Notes: generated from the sequence alone by a model not told the origin. A DNA stretch of 64,000 nucleotides from an uncultured Stenotrophomonas sp. (GCF_945952405.1 NZ_CAMFIA010000018.1:17348-81347); one strand, 5' to 3'; counted from the first letter of the stretch, positions 25,184-34,836 are shown. Numbers and translations are program-made.

Positions 25184-25942
25184 ATGATTGATTACCAGCT
25201 CACTGGCAAGACCGCGATCGTGACCGGCGGCGTATCCGGCATCGGCCTGGCGGTGGCACAGACCCTGGCCGCATCCGGCGCCCGCATTTCGGTATGGGAC
25301 CTGAAGCAGGACGCGGTGGATGCCACGGTGGCGCAGCTGCGTGGCAATGGCGCGCAGGCGATCGGCATCGCGCTGGACGTCACCGACGAGGCGGCGGTGG
25401 ACAGGGCAGTGCAGCGCACGGTCAAGGAACTGCAAGGCGTGCACGTGGCGGTCAACAATGCCGGTATCAGCGGACCTGCGGCCAGCAGCGGTGATTATCC
25501 GATCGATGGCTGGCAACGCGTGATCGACGTCAACCTGACCAGCGTGTTCCTGTGCCAGCGCGCGCAGATCCAGGCGATGCGTGCGGCAGGGACTGGTGGC
25601 AGCATCATCAACATGGCCTCGATCCTGGGCCAGGTGGGGTACGCCGGCTCCACCGCGTATGTGGCGGCCAAGCATGGCGTGGTCGGGTTGACCCAGACCG
25701 CGGCCTGGGAGCATGCCGCCGACGGGATCCGGGTCAATGCAGTGGGCCCGGGCTTCATCAGCACCCCGTTGCTGGAAAAGATGGAGCCGAAGGTGCGCGC
25801 GACGCTGGAAGCCCGCCACGCGTTGAAGCGACTGGGCACCGCCACCGAAGTGGCGGCCTTGGTGGCCTGGCTGGCCAGCGACGATGCCTCGTTCGCGACC
25901 GGCACGTACTACGCCATTGATGGCGGCTACCTGGCACAGTGA
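25184..25942 (+). CDS. SDR-family NAD(P)-dependent oxidoreductase
   Basis: A 252-residue classical short-chain dehydrogenase. The Rossmann entry TGGVSGIGLAVA (TGxxxGIG) starts at about residue 14, NNAG at 91-94, the catalytic Ser in NMASILGQVGYAGSTAYVAAKHG together with Tyr and Lys of YxxxK, and the C-terminal GTYYAIDGGYLAQ. Aspartate near the end of beta2 (WDLKQD) favours NAD over NADP. Members oxidise or reduce alcohols, sugars and fatty-acid intermediates; the substrate is unknown. Its long upstream region suggests regulation by a dedicated factor. Confidence 0.93.
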   Translation: MIDYQLTGKTAIVTGGVSGIGLAVAQTLAASGARISVWDLKQDAVDATVAQLRGNGAQAIGIALDVTDEAAVDRAVQRTVKELQGVHVAVNNAGISGPAASSGDYPIDGWQRVIDVNLTSVFLCQRAQIQAMRAAGTGGSIINMASILGQVGYAGSTAYVAAKHGVVGLTQTAAWEHAADGIRVNAVGPGFISTPLLEKMEPKVRATLEARHALKRLGTATEVAALVAWLASDDASFATGTYYAIDGGYLAQ

Positions 25943-26059
25943 TGGCCTGGCGCTGGCAGCGCGGGGCGATGACCCTTGCGATCGCGCCCAGTGCCGGTGA
26001 TGCCGTGGGGTGAACGCGGTGTGGCCCCGCCTTCACCTGCGTGCCACGGCCGCCGGGCA

Positions 26060-26084
26060 ACGCTCCGGGAAACTCCCGGAGCGT
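26060..26084 (+). promoter_or_regulatory. Leader hairpin hiding the ribosome binding site of the MgtC gene
   Basis: ACGCTCCGGGA and TCCCGGAGCGT form a perfect 11-bp stem with an AAC loop. The only plausible Shine-Dalgarno, GGAG (26078-26081), lies inside the 3' arm, 7 bases before the ATG at 26089. In the folded state ribosomes would be blocked, so the hairpin may act as a translational switch or a strong brake. Confidence 0.55.
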
Positions 26085-26088
26085 CCCC

Positions 26089-26538
26089 ATGGAACTCACC
26101 CAGGACTTTTCGATCCTGCTGCGCGTAGGCGCAGCGATGCTGTTCGGCGGTGTACTCGGCGTTGAGCGTGAAATGGGCAAGCATGCGGCCGGGCTGCGCA
26201 CGCACATGCTGATCGCCGGTGCTGCCGCGCTGATCGTCGGGCTCGGCGATTCGGTGGCCGAGCATTTCCAGCAGGAGCGCTACCGCGACCTGCTGCAGGT
26301 CGATCCGGTGCGCCTGATCGAAGCGGTGGTGGCGTGCGTCGGCTTCGTTGCTGCCGGCACCATCCTGCGCGGTTCGCGCGAGGACCAGGTGAGCGGGTTG
26401 ACCACGGCCAGTTCGTTGATCATGGCCGCGGCCATCGGCATCGCGGTGGGCATTGGCAAATACCTGATCGCGGTGGGGGTGAGCGTGCTGTGCGTACTTG
26501 TGCTGGCGGCGATGCGGCGGCTGGAGAGGAAGATCTGA
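26089..26538 (+). CDS. MgtC/SapB-family membrane protein
   Basis: A 149-residue inner-membrane protein with the MgtC/SapB core: LRVGAAMLFGGVLGVEREMGKHAAGLRTHMLIAGAAALIVGLG, then a hydrophobic helix with VGFVAAGTILRGSRE and GLTTASSLIMAAAIGIAVGIG, and a final helix. It lacks the ACT-like C-terminal domain of true MgtC, as in SapB-type members. The family is tied to Mg2+ stress and F-ATPase control in pathogens; SapB-type roles are less clear. ATG at 26089 lies just after a strong hairpin. It follows the SDR gene by 146 bp. Confidence 0.88.
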   Translation: MELTQDFSILLRVGAAMLFGGVLGVEREMGKHAAGLRTHMLIAGAAALIVGLGDSVAEHFQQERYRDLLQVDPVRLIEAVVACVGFVAAGTILRGSREDQVSGLTTASSLIMAAAIGIAVGIGKYLIAVGVSVLCVLVLAAMRRLERKI

Positions 26539-26624
26539 GCGCCGGTGGGCTCGCAGTTCCCCAGCGGATCCGTGCCCCCTGCGGAGCGGGGCGCAATGCT
26601 GTTGCGACGCTGATCTGCAGGACA

Positions 26625-26639
26625 AATGGTAGGACCAAT
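26625..26639. promoter_or_regulatory. LldR-type operator, upstream site
   Basis: AATGGTAGGACCAAT contains TGGT-AGG-ACCA, the TGGT-N3-ACCA half-site pair bound by LldR/FadR-type regulators. It is 174 bp before the lldP start and 96 bp centre-to-centre from the second site, a distance that could allow looping as proposed for E. coli lldPRD. Confidence 0.65.
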
Positions 26640-26720
26640 ATGGGATCTAACCCTATGGTCTAATAGGCTCTCCGCCGGAGTGGCGCTTGAATACGCCGGA
26701 AGTGGTCTGATCTTTCAACT

Positions 26721-26735
26721 ATTGGTACGACCAAT
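26721..26735. promoter_or_regulatory. LldR-type operator, downstream site
   Basis: ATTGGTACGACCAAT is a perfect dyad (ATTGGT-ACG-ACCAAT) matching the known LldR consensus core. It lies 64 bp before the lldP ATG. A weak candidate promoter (TTGAAT at 26687-26692, ATCTTT at 17-bp spacing) would place it over the transcription start. Confidence 0.75.
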
Positions 26736-26799
26736 AATCGAGGCCACGGCAGACCACCGCCCGCGGTGGAGCCCATTCCGCCCCCAGTCGAGAGCCTTC

Positions 26800-28458
26800 A
26801 TGCAGCCCTGGCAACACCTGTACGACCCCGCTGGCAACCTGTGGTTGTCGAGCCTGATCGCGCTGCTGCCGATCGCGTTCTTCTTCATCGCCCTGGCGGT
26901 GCTGCGCATGAAGGGCTGGCTTGCCGGTACCCTCACCGTGGCCATCGCGCTCGGGGTGGCGCTGCTGTTCTACCGCATGCCGTTGACCCAGGCGCTGGGT
27001 GCGGCGGGCTTCGGCTTCGTCTACGGGCTGTGGCCGATCGCCTGGATCATCATCGGCGCAGTGTTCCTCTACAAGGTCTCGGTCAAGACCGGGCAGTTCG
27101 ACATCATCCGCGCCTCGATCCTGTCGGTCACCGAAGACCAGCGCCTGCAGATGCTGATGGTCGGCTTCGCCTTTGGTGCCTTCCTGGAAGGTGCGGCAGG
27201 CTTCGGTGCGCCCGTAGCGATCACCGCGGCGCTGCTGGTCGGGCTGGGCTTCAAGCCGCTGTATGCCGCTGGCCTGTGCCTGATCGTCAATACCGCACCG
27301 GTTGCGTTCGGCGCGATGGGCATTCCGATCATCGTCGCCGGACAGGTCACCGGCCTCGACGCATTCGAGATCGGCCAGATGGCCGGGCGCCAGCTGCCGT
27401 TCCTGACCGTGATCGTGCTGTTCTGGATCATGGCGATCATGGATGGCTGGCGCGGCATCAAGGAAACCTGGCCGGCGGTGCTGGTGGCCGGCGGCTCGTT
27501 CGCCATCGCCCAGTACCTCACTTCGAACTTCATCGGCCCGGAGCTGCCGGACATCACCGCGTCGCTGGCCTCGCTGGTCTGCCTGACGCTGTTCCTGCGC
27601 CGCTGGAAGCCGGTGCGGATCTTCCGCTTCGATACCGAAACCAGTGCCGAAGCCGCCGCACAGGCGCTGGAAGCGCCGCGCCACAGTGCTGGCCAGATCG
27701 CCAAAGCGTGGTCGCCGTTCCTGATCCTCACCGCCATGGTCACGCTGTGGAGCATCAAGCCGTTCAAGTCGCTGTTCGCGGCCGGCGGCGTGCTGGAAAG
27801 CTGGGTACTGAAGATTCCGGTGCCTGGCCTGGACCAGCAGGTGCAGAAGATGCCGCCGATCGTGGACACGCCGCTGAGCTACGAGGCGATCTACAAGTTC
27901 GACTGGTTCTCGGCCACCGGCACCTCGATCATCATTGCCGCGGTGATCGCGATCATCGCGCTGCGCATGCCGGCGCGCTCGGCGCTGCAGACCTTCGGCG
28001 AGACCGTGCGCGAGCTGCGCATGCCGATCTACTCGATCGGCATGGTGCTGGCCTTTGCCTTCATCGCCAACTATTCGGGCCTGTCGGCCACGCTGGCGCT
28101 GGCGTTGGCACACACCGGCAAGGCGTTCCCGTTCTTCTCGCCGTTCCTGGGCTGGCTGGGCGTGTTCCTGACCGGCTCGGACACGTCCTCCAATGCCCTG
28201 TTCTCGGCATTGCAGGCCACCACTGCGCAGCAGATCGGGGTGTCCGACGTGCTGCTGGTGGCGGCCAATACCACCGGTGGCGTCACTGGCAAGATGATCT
28301 CGCCGCAATCGATCGCCATTGCCTGCGCGGCGGTCGGCCTGGCCGGCCGCGAGTCGGACCTGTTCCGCTTCACGGTCAAGCACAGCCTGATCTTCACCAC
28401 GATGGTCGGCCTGATCACCCTGGCCCAGGCCTACTGGCTGACCTGGATGATTCCCTGA
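26800..28458 (+). CDS. lldP: L-lactate permease LldP
   Basis: A 552-residue lactate:proton symporter (LctP family) with about 12-14 transmembrane helices, almost the same length as E. coli LldP (551). Conserved stretches: [68 protein letters not shown] and [18 protein letters not shown] at 26800 ([13 protein letters not shown]) is the family start; the longer frame from 26626 covers the operators. It is first in lldP-lldR-lldD-dld and imports L-lactate, D-lactate and glycolate. Confidence 0.96.
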   Translation: MQPWQHLYDPAGNLWLSSLIALLPIAFFFIALAVLRMKGWLAGTLTVAIALGVALLFYRMPLTQALGAAGFGFVYGLWPIAWIIIGAVFLYKVSVKTGQFDIIRASILSVTEDQRLQMLMVGFAFGAFLEGAAGFGAPVAITAALLVGLGFKPLYAAGLCLIVNTAPVAFGAMGIPIIVAGQVTGLDAFEIGQMAGRQLPFLTVIVLFWIMAIMDGWRGIKETWPAVLVAGGSFAIAQYLTSNFIGPELPDITASLASLVCLTLFLRRWKPVRIFRFDTETSAEAAAQALEAPRHSAGQIAKAWSPFLILTAMVTLWSIKPFKSLFAAGGVLESWVLKIPVPGLDQQVQKMPPIVDTPLSYEAIYKFDWFSATGTSIIIAAVIAIIALRMPARSALQTFGETVRELRMPIYSIGMVLAFAFIANYSGLSATLALALAHTGKAFPFFSPFLGWLGVFLTGSDTSSNALFSALQATTAQQIGVSDVLLVAANTTGGVTGKMISPQSIAIACAAVGLAGRESDLFRFTVKHSLIFTTMVGLITLAQAYWLTWMIP

Positions 28459-28511
28459 GCCATGCCGCGCGGGCTGACCCTCTGCTGCGCGCTTCGGGCC
28501 ACAATGGCGCC

Positions 28512-29276
28512 ATGAGCACGCAACGTATTTCGGACAAGGTGGCCATGCAGCTGCGCGGCCTGGTGCAGGAACAGCGGCTGCAGCCCGGCGACCGGCTGCC
28601 GGCCGAGCGCGCCCTCGCGGTGCAGCTGGGGGTCTCGCGCACGGCACTGCGCGAGGCCATCGCGCAGCTGGCCAGCCAGGGACTGCTGACCGCACGGGTT
28701 GGGGGCGGAACCTACGTGGCCGAACCGGCGGCGCGGGCACGGCAGGCGCTGGATGAGCCGTTGGTTCCCTATCTGCCGCTGTTCCAGGGTGACCCCGAGT
28801 ACCGCTTCGACGTGCTGGAGATCCGCCACGCGCTGGAAGGGGCCACGGCCTGGCACGCCGCGCTGCGCGCCACCGATGAGGATCGCGTGCGCATCGTGCA
28901 GGCCTTCCAGACCATGATGGATGCACATGGCAAGGACGACCCGACCGGCGAGGCGGAGGCCGACGCGGCCTTCCACCTGTCCATCGCCGAGGCCTCCCAC
29001 AACCTGGTGCTGCTGCAGGTCATGCGCGGCCTGTTCGAGCTGCTGCAGACCAACATTTCGCAGAGCCGCGAAAAGCTCTACACCTCGGCGCGGACCTTCT
29101 CGCCGCTGTCCGACCAGCACCGCGAGATGATGGACGCGGTGCTGGCCGGCGACCCCGAACGCGCGCGCGCCGCCGCGCATGCCCACCTCGAGTTCGTGCA
29201 CACCACGCTGCGCACGCTCGACGACAACGAGGCCCGGCGCGCGCGGGCATCGCGTCTACCTTCCCCACACGGTTGA
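28512..29276 (+). CDS. lldR: LldR, FadR-family lactate-responsive regulator
   Basis: A 254-residue GntR/FadR-type regulator: winged HTH at residues ~5-75 ([35 protein letters not shown]) and an FCD effector domain ([65 protein letters not shown]) whose histidines bind a metal and the carboxylate ligand. It is expected to repress lldP-lldR-lldD-dld through the two dyads at 26.6-26.7 kb and to release with lactate. It begins 53 bp after lldP and ends 4 bp before lldD. Confidence 0.93.
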   Translation: MSTQRISDKVAMQLRGLVQEQRLQPGDRLPAERALAVQLGVSRTALREAIAQLASQGLLTARVGGGTYVAEPAARARQALDEPLVPYLPLFQGDPEYRFDVLEIRHALEGATAWHAALRATDEDRVRIVQAFQTMMDAHGKDDPTGEAEADAAFHLSIAEASHNLVLLQVMRGLFELLQTNISQSREKLYTSARTFSPLSDQHREMMDAVLAGDPERARAAAHAHLEFVHTTLRTLDDNEARRARASRLPSPHG

Positions 29277-29280
29277 CCCC

Positions 29281-30420
29281 ATGATCATCTCCGCCTCCAC
29301 CGATTACCGCGCCGCGGCCGAGCGCCGGCTGCCGCCGTTCCTGTTCCACTACATCGATGGCGGCGCGTATGCCGAGCACACGCTGAAGCGAAACGTTTCC
29401 GACCTGTCCGACATCGCGCTGCGCCAGCGCATCCTGCGCAACATGTCCGACCTGAGCCTGGAAACCGAGCTGTTCGGCGAGACCCTGGCGATGCCGGTGG
29501 CGCTGGCGCCGGTGGGCCTGACCGGCATGTATGCGCGGCGTGGCGAGGTGCAGGCGGCGCGCGCGGCCGACAGCCGCGGCATTCCGTTCACCCTGTCCAC
29601 GGTCTCGGTGTGCCCGATCGAGGAAGTGGCACCGGCGATCCAGCGGCCGATGTGGTTCCAGCTGTACGTACTGCGCGACCGCGGCTTCATGCGCAACGCG
29701 CTGGAGCGTGCGCAGGCGGCCGGCGTGACCACGCTGGTGTTCACCGTGGACATGCCCGTGCCGGGCGCACGCTACCGCGACGCACACTCGGGCATGAGCG
29801 GGCCGAACGCCTCGCTGCGCCGCATCGGGCAGGCCATCACCCATCCGCACTGGGCCTGGGACGTGGGCCTGTTCGGGCGCCCGCACGACCTTGGCAACAT
29901 CTCCGCCTACCGCGGCAACCCGACCGGGCTGGAGGACTACATCGGCTGGCTGGGCAGCAACTTCGATCCGTCCATTTCGTGGAAGGACCTGGAGTGGATC
30001 CGCGAGTTCTGGAAAGGCCCGATGGTGATCAAGGGCATCCTCGATCCGGAGGACGCGCGTGACGCGGTCGCGTTCGGGGCCGATGGCATCGTGGTCTCCA
30101 ACCACGGTGGCCGTCAGCTGGACGGGGTGCTGTCCACCGCACGCGCACTGCCGGCGATTGCCGATGCGGTCCAGGGTGACCTGAAGATCCTTGCCGATTC
30201 CGGCATCCGCACCGGCCTGGACGTGGTGCGCATGCTGGCGCTGGGCGCCGATACCGTGCTGCTGGGACGCGCCTTCGTTTATGCACTGGCGGCGCAGGGC
30301 GAGGCCGGTGTGGCCAACCTGCTGGACCTGATCGCCAAGGAGATGCGGGTGGCGATGACACTCACCGGCGCCCGTCGCATTGCCGACATCGGCCGTGATT
30401 CGCTGGTGCGCCTGCCATGA
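29281..30420 (+). CDS. lldD: L-lactate dehydrogenase LldD (FMN, quinone-linked)
   Basis: A 379-residue FMN-dependent alpha-hydroxy-acid dehydrogenase that oxidises L-lactate to pyruvate at the membrane and passes electrons to quinone. It begins [30 protein letters not shown], as in E. coli LldD (396). Conserved sites: [54 protein letters not shown], and the catalytic His of [10 protein letters not shown] with ADSGIR and [12 protein letters not shown] for the FMN phosphate. Its ATG follows lldR by 4 bp and its stop overlaps dld (ATGA). Confidence 0.96.
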   Translation: MIISASTDYRAAAERRLPPFLFHYIDGGAYAEHTLKRNVSDLSDIALRQRILRNMSDLSLETELFGETLAMPVALAPVGLTGMYARRGEVQAARAADSRGIPFTLSTVSVCPIEEVAPAIQRPMWFQLYVLRDRGFMRNALERAQAAGVTTLVFTVDMPVPGARYRDAHSGMSGPNASLRRIGQAITHPHWAWDVGLFGRPHDLGNISAYRGNPTGLEDYIGWLGSNFDPSISWKDLEWIREFWKGPMVIKGILDPEDARDAVAFGADGIVVSNHGGRQLDGVLSTARALPAIADAVQGDLKILADSGIRTGLDVVRMLALGADTVLLGRAFVYALAAQGEAGVANLLDLIAKEMRVAMTLTGARRIADIGRDSLVRLP

Positions 30421-32123
30421 GCGGCGCGCAGGCGGTGCTGGCGCAGCTGCGCGAAGCGGTCGGCAAGCGCCACGTGCTGACCGGCGACCGCGCCACGCGC
30501 CGCTTCCGCCGCGGCTATCGCTTCGGTGAAGGCCCGGTGCTGGCCGTGGTACGGCCGGGCACGCTGCTGGAACTGTGGCGCGTGCTGCAGGCGGCGGTGC
30601 AGGGTGGGGCGGCGATCATCCTGCAGGCGGCCAACACCGGCCTGACCGGCGGCTCGACCCCGGATGGCAATGACTATGGGCGGCCGATCGTGCTGGTCAG
30701 CACGCTGCGCCTGGCCGGCATCCAGCTGCTGGACGAAGGTCGGCAGGTCCTGTGCCTGCCCGGTGCGACCCTGGACCGGCTGGAGCAGACCCTGGCACCG
30801 CTGGGCCGTGAGCCGCATTCGGTGATCGGCTCGTCCTGCATCGGCGCATCGGTACTGGGGGGCATCTGCAACAACTCCGGTGGCGCGCTGGTCCGGCGCG
30901 GACCGGCCTACACCGAGCTGGCGCTGTATGCGCAGGTGGATGCACAGGGCCGGCTGCAGCTGGTCAATCATCTGGGCATTGCGCTGGGCGATACGCCGGA
31001 GCAGATCCTGCAGCGGCTGCAGGCGGGCGACTATCGTGCCGCCGACGTGGGGGACGGCGGTGGCCGTGCAGCCTCTGATCCACGTTATGCCGAGGAGGTC
31101 CGCCGGGTCGACGCCGATACCCCGGCGCGCTTCAATGCCGACCCCAGTCGCCACTTCGAGGCAGCGGGTTCAGCCGGCAAGCTGGCGGTGTTCGCGGTGC
31201 GCCTGGACACCTTCGAGAAGGAAGCTGCCGAGGTCTTCTACATCGGCAGCAACCACACCGACAGCCTGACCGCGATCCGTCGCCAGCTGCTGACCGGTTT
31301 CGAGCGCCTGCCGATCGCCGGCGAATACATCCACCGGGATGCCTATGACATCGGCGAGCGCTACGGCAAGGACAGCTTCCTGCTGATCGACCGTCTCGGT
31401 ACCGCGCGGGTGCCGGCCGCGTTCGCGCTGAAGAGCCGCGTCGATGGCTGGTTCGAGCGGCTGGGGCTGCGCGGAGTGACCGACCGGGTGATGCAGGGGC
31501 TGACCGCGCTGTTGCCTTCGCACCTGCCCAGGCGCATGGGCGAGTTCCGCCAACGTTATGAGCATCACCTGCTGCTGAAGGTATCGGCGCAGGATGCGCC
31601 GGCGACCGAGGCGTGGCTGCGCGGATTCTTCGCCGGCCACGAGGGCGGCTACTTCCATTGCACGGCCGAGGAAGGGCGCAAGGCCTTCCTGCATCGTTTC
31701 GCGGTGGCGGGCGCGGCGGTGCGCTACCGCGAGGTGCATCGCGACCAGGTGCAGGACATCGTGGCGTTGGATATCGCCCTGCGCCGCGACGATGCCGACT
31801 GGTTCGAGCAGCTGCCGCAGGACATCGACAAGCGGCTGCTGCACAAGCTGTACTACGGCCACTTCCTGTGCCACGTGTTCCACCAGGACTATATCGCGCG
31901 CAAGGGCGAAGACCCGATGGCGATCGAACACGCCATGTGGTCGCTGCTGGACCAGCGGGGGGCCGAGTATCCGGCCGAGCACAACGTCGGCCATCTGTAC
32001 CCGGCCAAGCCAGCGCTGGCCGGCTTCTACCGGCAGCTGGATCCGAGCAATACCTTCAATCCCGGTATCGGCCAGACCTCGAAGGCCAGGGACTGGGGCG
32101 GCTGCGACTGCGGCGGGCATTGA
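30417..32123 (+). CDS. dld: D-lactate dehydrogenase Dld (FAD, quinone-linked)
   Basis: A 568-residue peripheral membrane flavoprotein that oxidises D-lactate to pyruvate (E. coli Dld has 571). The PCMH-type FAD domain includes [17 protein letters not shown] and [26 protein letters not shown], and the C-terminal part carries [21 protein letters not shown] and [36 protein letters not shown], all strongly family-specific. Overlapping ATGA with lldD means tight coupling. Together with LldP and LldD it gives full use of racemic lactate. Confidence 0.96.
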   Translation: MSGAQAVLAQLREAVGKRHVLTGDRATRRFRRGYRFGEGPVLAVVRPGTLLELWRVLQAAVQGGAAIILQAANTGLTGGSTPDGNDYGRPIVLVSTLRLAGIQLLDEGRQVLCLPGATLDRLEQTLAPLGREPHSVIGSSCIGASVLGGICNNSGGALVRRGPAYTELALYAQVDAQGRLQLVNHLGIALGDTPEQILQRLQAGDYRAADVGDGGGRAASDPRYAEEVRRVDADTPARFNADPSRHFEAAGSAGKLAVFAVRLDTFEKEAAEVFYIGSNHTDSLTAIRRQLLTGFERLPIAGEYIHRDAYDIGERYGKDSFLLIDRLGTARVPAAFALKSRVDGWFERLGLRGVTDRVMQGLTALLPSHLPRRMGEFRQRYEHHLLLKVSAQDAPATEAWLRGFFAGHEGGYFHCTAEEGRKAFLHRFAVAGAAVRYREVHRDQVQDIVALDIALRRDDADWFEQLPQDIDKRLLHKLYYGHFLCHVFHQDYIARKGEDPMAIEHAMWSLLDQRGAEYPAEHNVGHLYPAKPALAGFYRQLDPSNTFNPGIGQTSKARDWGGCDCGGH

Positions 32124-32142
32124 CCGCTGCGGCGGCGTACCT

Positions 32143-32250
32143 GTAGCGCCGAGCCGATGCTCGGCCGCCCTTCCTGTAGAGCCGAGCCCACGCTCGGCTA
32201 CGCTTTCCGTTTCTTCGGCCGAGCGCAGCCGAGCATGGGCTCGGCTCCAC
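32143..32250. repeat. Cluster of GTAG-type palindromic repeats
   Basis: GTAG heads at 32143 and 32176 start palindromes with CCGAGCC...GCTCGG cores; the second (32176-32200, GTAGAGCCGAGC...) is followed by an inverted partner at 32226-32250 (CAGCCGAGCATGGGCTCGG). The cluster fills the gap between the convergent dld and I78-lipoprotein genes. Confidence 0.8.
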
Positions 32251-32267
32251 ACGGCGCGCGTCTGCGC

Positions 32268-32564
32268 TTACTCGCAGCGGGTGGCGGTGATGATGTTGTC
32301 CTTGTCCACGTACACGCGCAGGCGGTCCTGGCGGATGTCCTTGGTGGTGATGGTGCTGGGACCGATCGGGTTGACCAGGCCGGCGCCGCTCTCGCGGGAA
32401 AGGCGGCGGATGTTGGCCTCATCGGCCGGCTGGCCGATCGCCCAGCCCAGCGAGCTGGCGTCACAGTGGCCGCTCCCCTGGACCTGGGGACCGGGCGTGC
32501 TGACGCAGGCGGACAGCAGCAGGGCGGAAGCGGGCAGCAACAGCGACAGACGGAAGGCGGACAT
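32268..32564 (-). CDS. Lipoprotein with I78-type peptidase-inhibitor domain
   Basis: A 98-residue lipoprotein: signal peptide with lipobox LSAC (Cys20), then a short domain ending TTKDIRQDRLRVYVDKDNIITATRCE. That ending and the LGWAIGQPADEANIRRLSRE start fit the I78 (elastase/subtilisin inhibitor) family, a small beta-sheet with a conserved D-x-R-x-D-R-L motif. Such lipoproteins may protect the envelope from the cell's own or host proteases. Two cysteines could form a disulphide. AGGAG precedes the ATG. Monocistronic, beside a repeat cluster. Confidence 0.78.
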   Translation of the reverse strand: MSAFRLSLLLPASALLLSACVSTPGPQVQGSGHCDASSLGWAIGQPADEANIRRLSRESGAGLVNPIGPSTITTKDIRQDRLRVYVDKDNIITATRCE

Positions 32565-32735
32565 GCGAGCGCTCCTGCGCAGGGGAAGATGGCCGGAACG
32601 ATAGCACCCGGCGTGCGAAGGGCGTCAGCGTCCTGGTCATTGCCGGCACAGCATCGCCATTGCATAGTGGCAGGAATGGCTGGCAGTGCGTCAGCAGGCG
32701 GGCCGGGCCTTCCCGGTACAGGTGTTGGACGGCGT

Positions 32736-33392
32736 ATGACGGCAGGCAGTTTCCGCGAAGTGGGCAGGACGATGGCGGCGCTGGCGCTGTCCATGCTGGG
32801 CGTGGCGTTCGCCGCCTCTGCTGCCGAGCCGGAATCCGCCCCGGCCGAACGCCCGGTGTTTGGTGCCTGGCGCAACCTGCAGACCGAGGCCGGCTACGCG
32901 CCAGCCCAGCGCAACCTGGCGTTCGCCATGCTGCCGCAGGCGGCCACCCGCGGCGACCGCTTTGCCATTCTCGACCGCGAGGGCAAGCGCACGGTGTGCT
33001 GCCTGCAGGTGGCCAGCCCATCGCTGGGCGTGGCCGCGCTGCGCGAGCAGTACCACCTGCCGCAGGCCTGGGTGATCGACCTCAGCAACGGCCGCAGCCC
33101 GGCCCGTCCCTATCTGCCGCACGTGTATGCGATGCAGCGGGTGGACGAGCTGGGCGACTACCGCTTCGCCGATGTCCCCGGCGCCTACAGCGACCTGGGG
33201 GGACTGTTGATCCCGGAGGGCGCGGCACTGGAGGCCGATGGCAACGCCGTCCGCCTGGGCGACAGCCACTATCCGCTGCATTTCCAGCACCAGCCGCATG
33301 CCGATGACGATGGCGCGCTGGACCGCTACACCCTGCAGGCAGGCGAGGGCGCCGCGCCGATCGTGGTTGAAGTGCCGTTCGGCACCTACTGA
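32736..33392 (+). CDS. Secreted protein of unknown function
   Basis: A 218-residue exported protein without a recognised domain. Signal peptide from residue ~10 to 30 (TMAALALSMLGVAFAASAA). The mature part has beta-rich sequence and a Cys pair in RTVCCLQVASPSLGVAALREQYHLPQAW, then GAYSDLGGLLIPEGAAL. The start is uncertain: ATGs at 32676, 32736 and 32772 share the frame; 32736 gives a short positively charged n-region before the hydrophobic core. It lies 68 bp before cdh on the same strand. Confidence 0.6.
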   Translation: MTAGSFREVGRTMAALALSMLGVAFAASAAEPESAPAERPVFGAWRNLQTEAGYAPAQRNLAFAMLPQAATRGDRFAILDREGKRTVCCLQVASPSLGVAALREQYHLPQAWVIDLSNGRSPARPYLPHVYAMQRVDELGDYRFADVPGAYSDLGGLLIPEGAALEADGNAVRLGDSHYPLHFQHQPHADDDGALDRYTLQAGEGAAPIVVEVPFGTY

Positions 33393-33460
33393 TTGCAGCA
33401 CCGCACTGGCTAGAATGCAGCGCGGCGTCGTCTGCCGTGCCTGTTCCGTGAGTCGTTGCC

Positions 33461-34240
33461 GTGTCCCTGCGCCCCCTCCTGCTGCCGTCCCTGTTGCTGC
33501 TGTCCGCCTGCGCCAGTGCGCCTGCGCCGCCACCGGCGCATTCCGATGCGCTGTGGCGCCTGATCGAGCGCGACTGCCGCGGCAGCGAGGGCCCGCGCGG
33601 CGATTGCCTGCGGGTGGAAACGGCAGCGGACCGTCGCGATGTGCTGGTCAAGGACGCACATGGCGATTACCAGTTCCTGCTGATGCCGCTGGACAAGGTC
33701 AGTGGCATCGAGAACCGCAGCCTGTACCGGCGCGGTGCGCCGAACTACTTCGCGTCGGCCTGGCAGGCCCGGCGCCATACCGAGCAGGCGCTGGGCCAGC
33801 CGCTGCCGCGTGAAGTGGCCAGCCTGGCGCTGAATTCGCCGCATGGCCGTTCGCAGCATCAGCTGCACATCCACGTTGATTGCCTGCGCGCCGACGTGCT
33901 GCAGGCGCTGGACGCGCATGCTGGCAGCCTGGGAACGCAGTGGGCGCCGCTGCCGGTGCCGCTGCGTGGCCATCAGTACCAGGCCCGGCTGTTGCCGGGC
34001 GCGGCGTTGACCGCCAATCCTCTCAATCTGCTGGCCTACGAGCTCAGCGGCGTGGATGACGTCGGCCAGTGGAGCCTGGTGGTGGCAGGGCGTGATTCGG
34101 TGCAGGGGGGCCCCGGTTTTGTAGTGCTGGCCACCCGCGTGGATACCGCCAGCGGCAACGAAGCCAGTGGCGAGGAACTGCAGGACCATGCCTGCTCGGT
34201 TCTGACCGGCGCCGGAGCGGCGTTGGAGCGGGTGCGCTAG
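33461..34240 (+). CDS. cdh: CDP-diacylglycerol diphosphatase (Cdh)
   Basis: A 259-residue lipoprotein-type enzyme that hydrolyses CDP-diacylglycerol to phosphatidate and CMP at the membrane (E. coli Cdh 251). Signal with lipobox LSAC (Cys16). HIT-superfamily features: NRSLYRRGAPNYFASAWQARRH, LALNSPHGRSQHQLHIHVDC, where the H-x-H region is the active site, and the conserved end LEDHAC-like LQDHACSVL. The start is GTG at 33461; a TAGAAT -10-like box lies at 33411-33416. The stop overlaps that of the convergent acetyltransferase in CTAG (34237-34240). Confidence 0.9.
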   Translation: MSLRPLLLPSLLLLSACASAPAPPPAHSDALWRLIERDCRGSEGPRGDCLRVETAADRRDVLVKDAHGDYQFLLMPLDKVSGIENRSLYRRGAPNYFASAWQARRHTEQALGQPLPREVASLALNSPHGRSQHQLHIHVDCLRADVLQALDAHAGSLGTQWAPLPVPLRGHQYQARLLPGAALTANPLNLLAYELSGVDDVGQWSLVVAGRDSVQGGPGFVVLATRVDTASGNEASGEELQDHACSVLTGAGAALERVR

Positions 34241-34836
34241 CGGGCCCGCTGCCGGCTGTGGCGCCAGGCCGGCGCGGTCAGCGCCAGCAGCTGGCGGTCG
34301 TGCCAGCCGTGCAGGTCCAGGTGCTGGTCACGCAGTACGCCTTCCAGTTCGAAGCCGCTTGCCCGCAACGCGCGGGCAAAGGGCGTGTCGCACTCGGTTG
34401 GCAACAGCACGAACAGCCGGTGCAGGCCGACATCGTTGAACAGGAACAGGCACAGCGCCAGCAGCGCCGCCTCCGTGTGTGCGTGCCAATGCTGCACTGA
34501 CCGCAGCTCGGCACTGCGTGCATGCAGCGAATGCAGGCGGACGTGCAGCTGGTCCAGCAGGGTGCCGCGCTCGGCGTCGAAGACGCCCAGCAGCAGCTGG
34601 TCATTCTCCTGTTGCAGGCGCGAGCGATGCATCAGGCCAAGGAAACGCGCCTCTTCGTCAATGCCGACGGGGTCGCGCCGCCCACCCTGGCGGTGGTCAT
34701 CGAACCGGCGCCAGCGTGGCAGGTCGGAGCGCAGGAACGGGCGCAGCGTGGCGTGGGCGGTCTGCAACTGCACGAGGTGGCCGCGCAGCACCGGGCGCAG
34801 CGGGGGAAGGGCGAAGGTCGGGTCGGAAATCATCAT
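34237..34836 (-). CDS. GNAT-family acetyltransferase, RimJ/RimL-like
   Basis: A 199-residue GNAT protein. The N-terminal half has LRPFLRSDLPRWRRFDDHRQGG, an acetyl-CoA-type core follows with HTEAALLALCLFLFNDVGLHRLFVLL, and the end ALRASGFELEGVLRDQHLDLHGWHDRQLLAL is typical of RimJ/RimL-type N-acetyltransferases. The pyrophosphate loop (R/Q-x-x-G-x-G/A) is not obvious, so activity is uncertain. ATG at 34836 or the next codon 34833. Convergent with cdh, sharing stop bases CTAG. Confidence 0.75.
   Translation of the reverse strand: MMISDPTFALPPLRPVLRGHLVQLQTAHATLRPFLRSDLPRWRRFDDHRQGGRRDPVGIDEEARFLGLMHRSRLQQENDQLLLGVFDAERGTLLDQLHVRLHSLHARSAELRSVQHWHAHTEAALLALCLFLFNDVGLHRLFVLLPTECDTPFARALRASGFELEGVLRDQHLDLHGWHDRQLLALTAPAWRHSRQRAR

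Noticed and set aside
26719-28926. 735-codon minus-strand open frame opposite lldP
   Set aside because: Shadow of lldP; no recognisable domains and it would cover the lldP promoter.
29390-29399. GAAACGTTTC inside lldD as an operator
   Set aside because: Lies in coding sequence (K-R-N-V-S); no reason to think it acts as a site.
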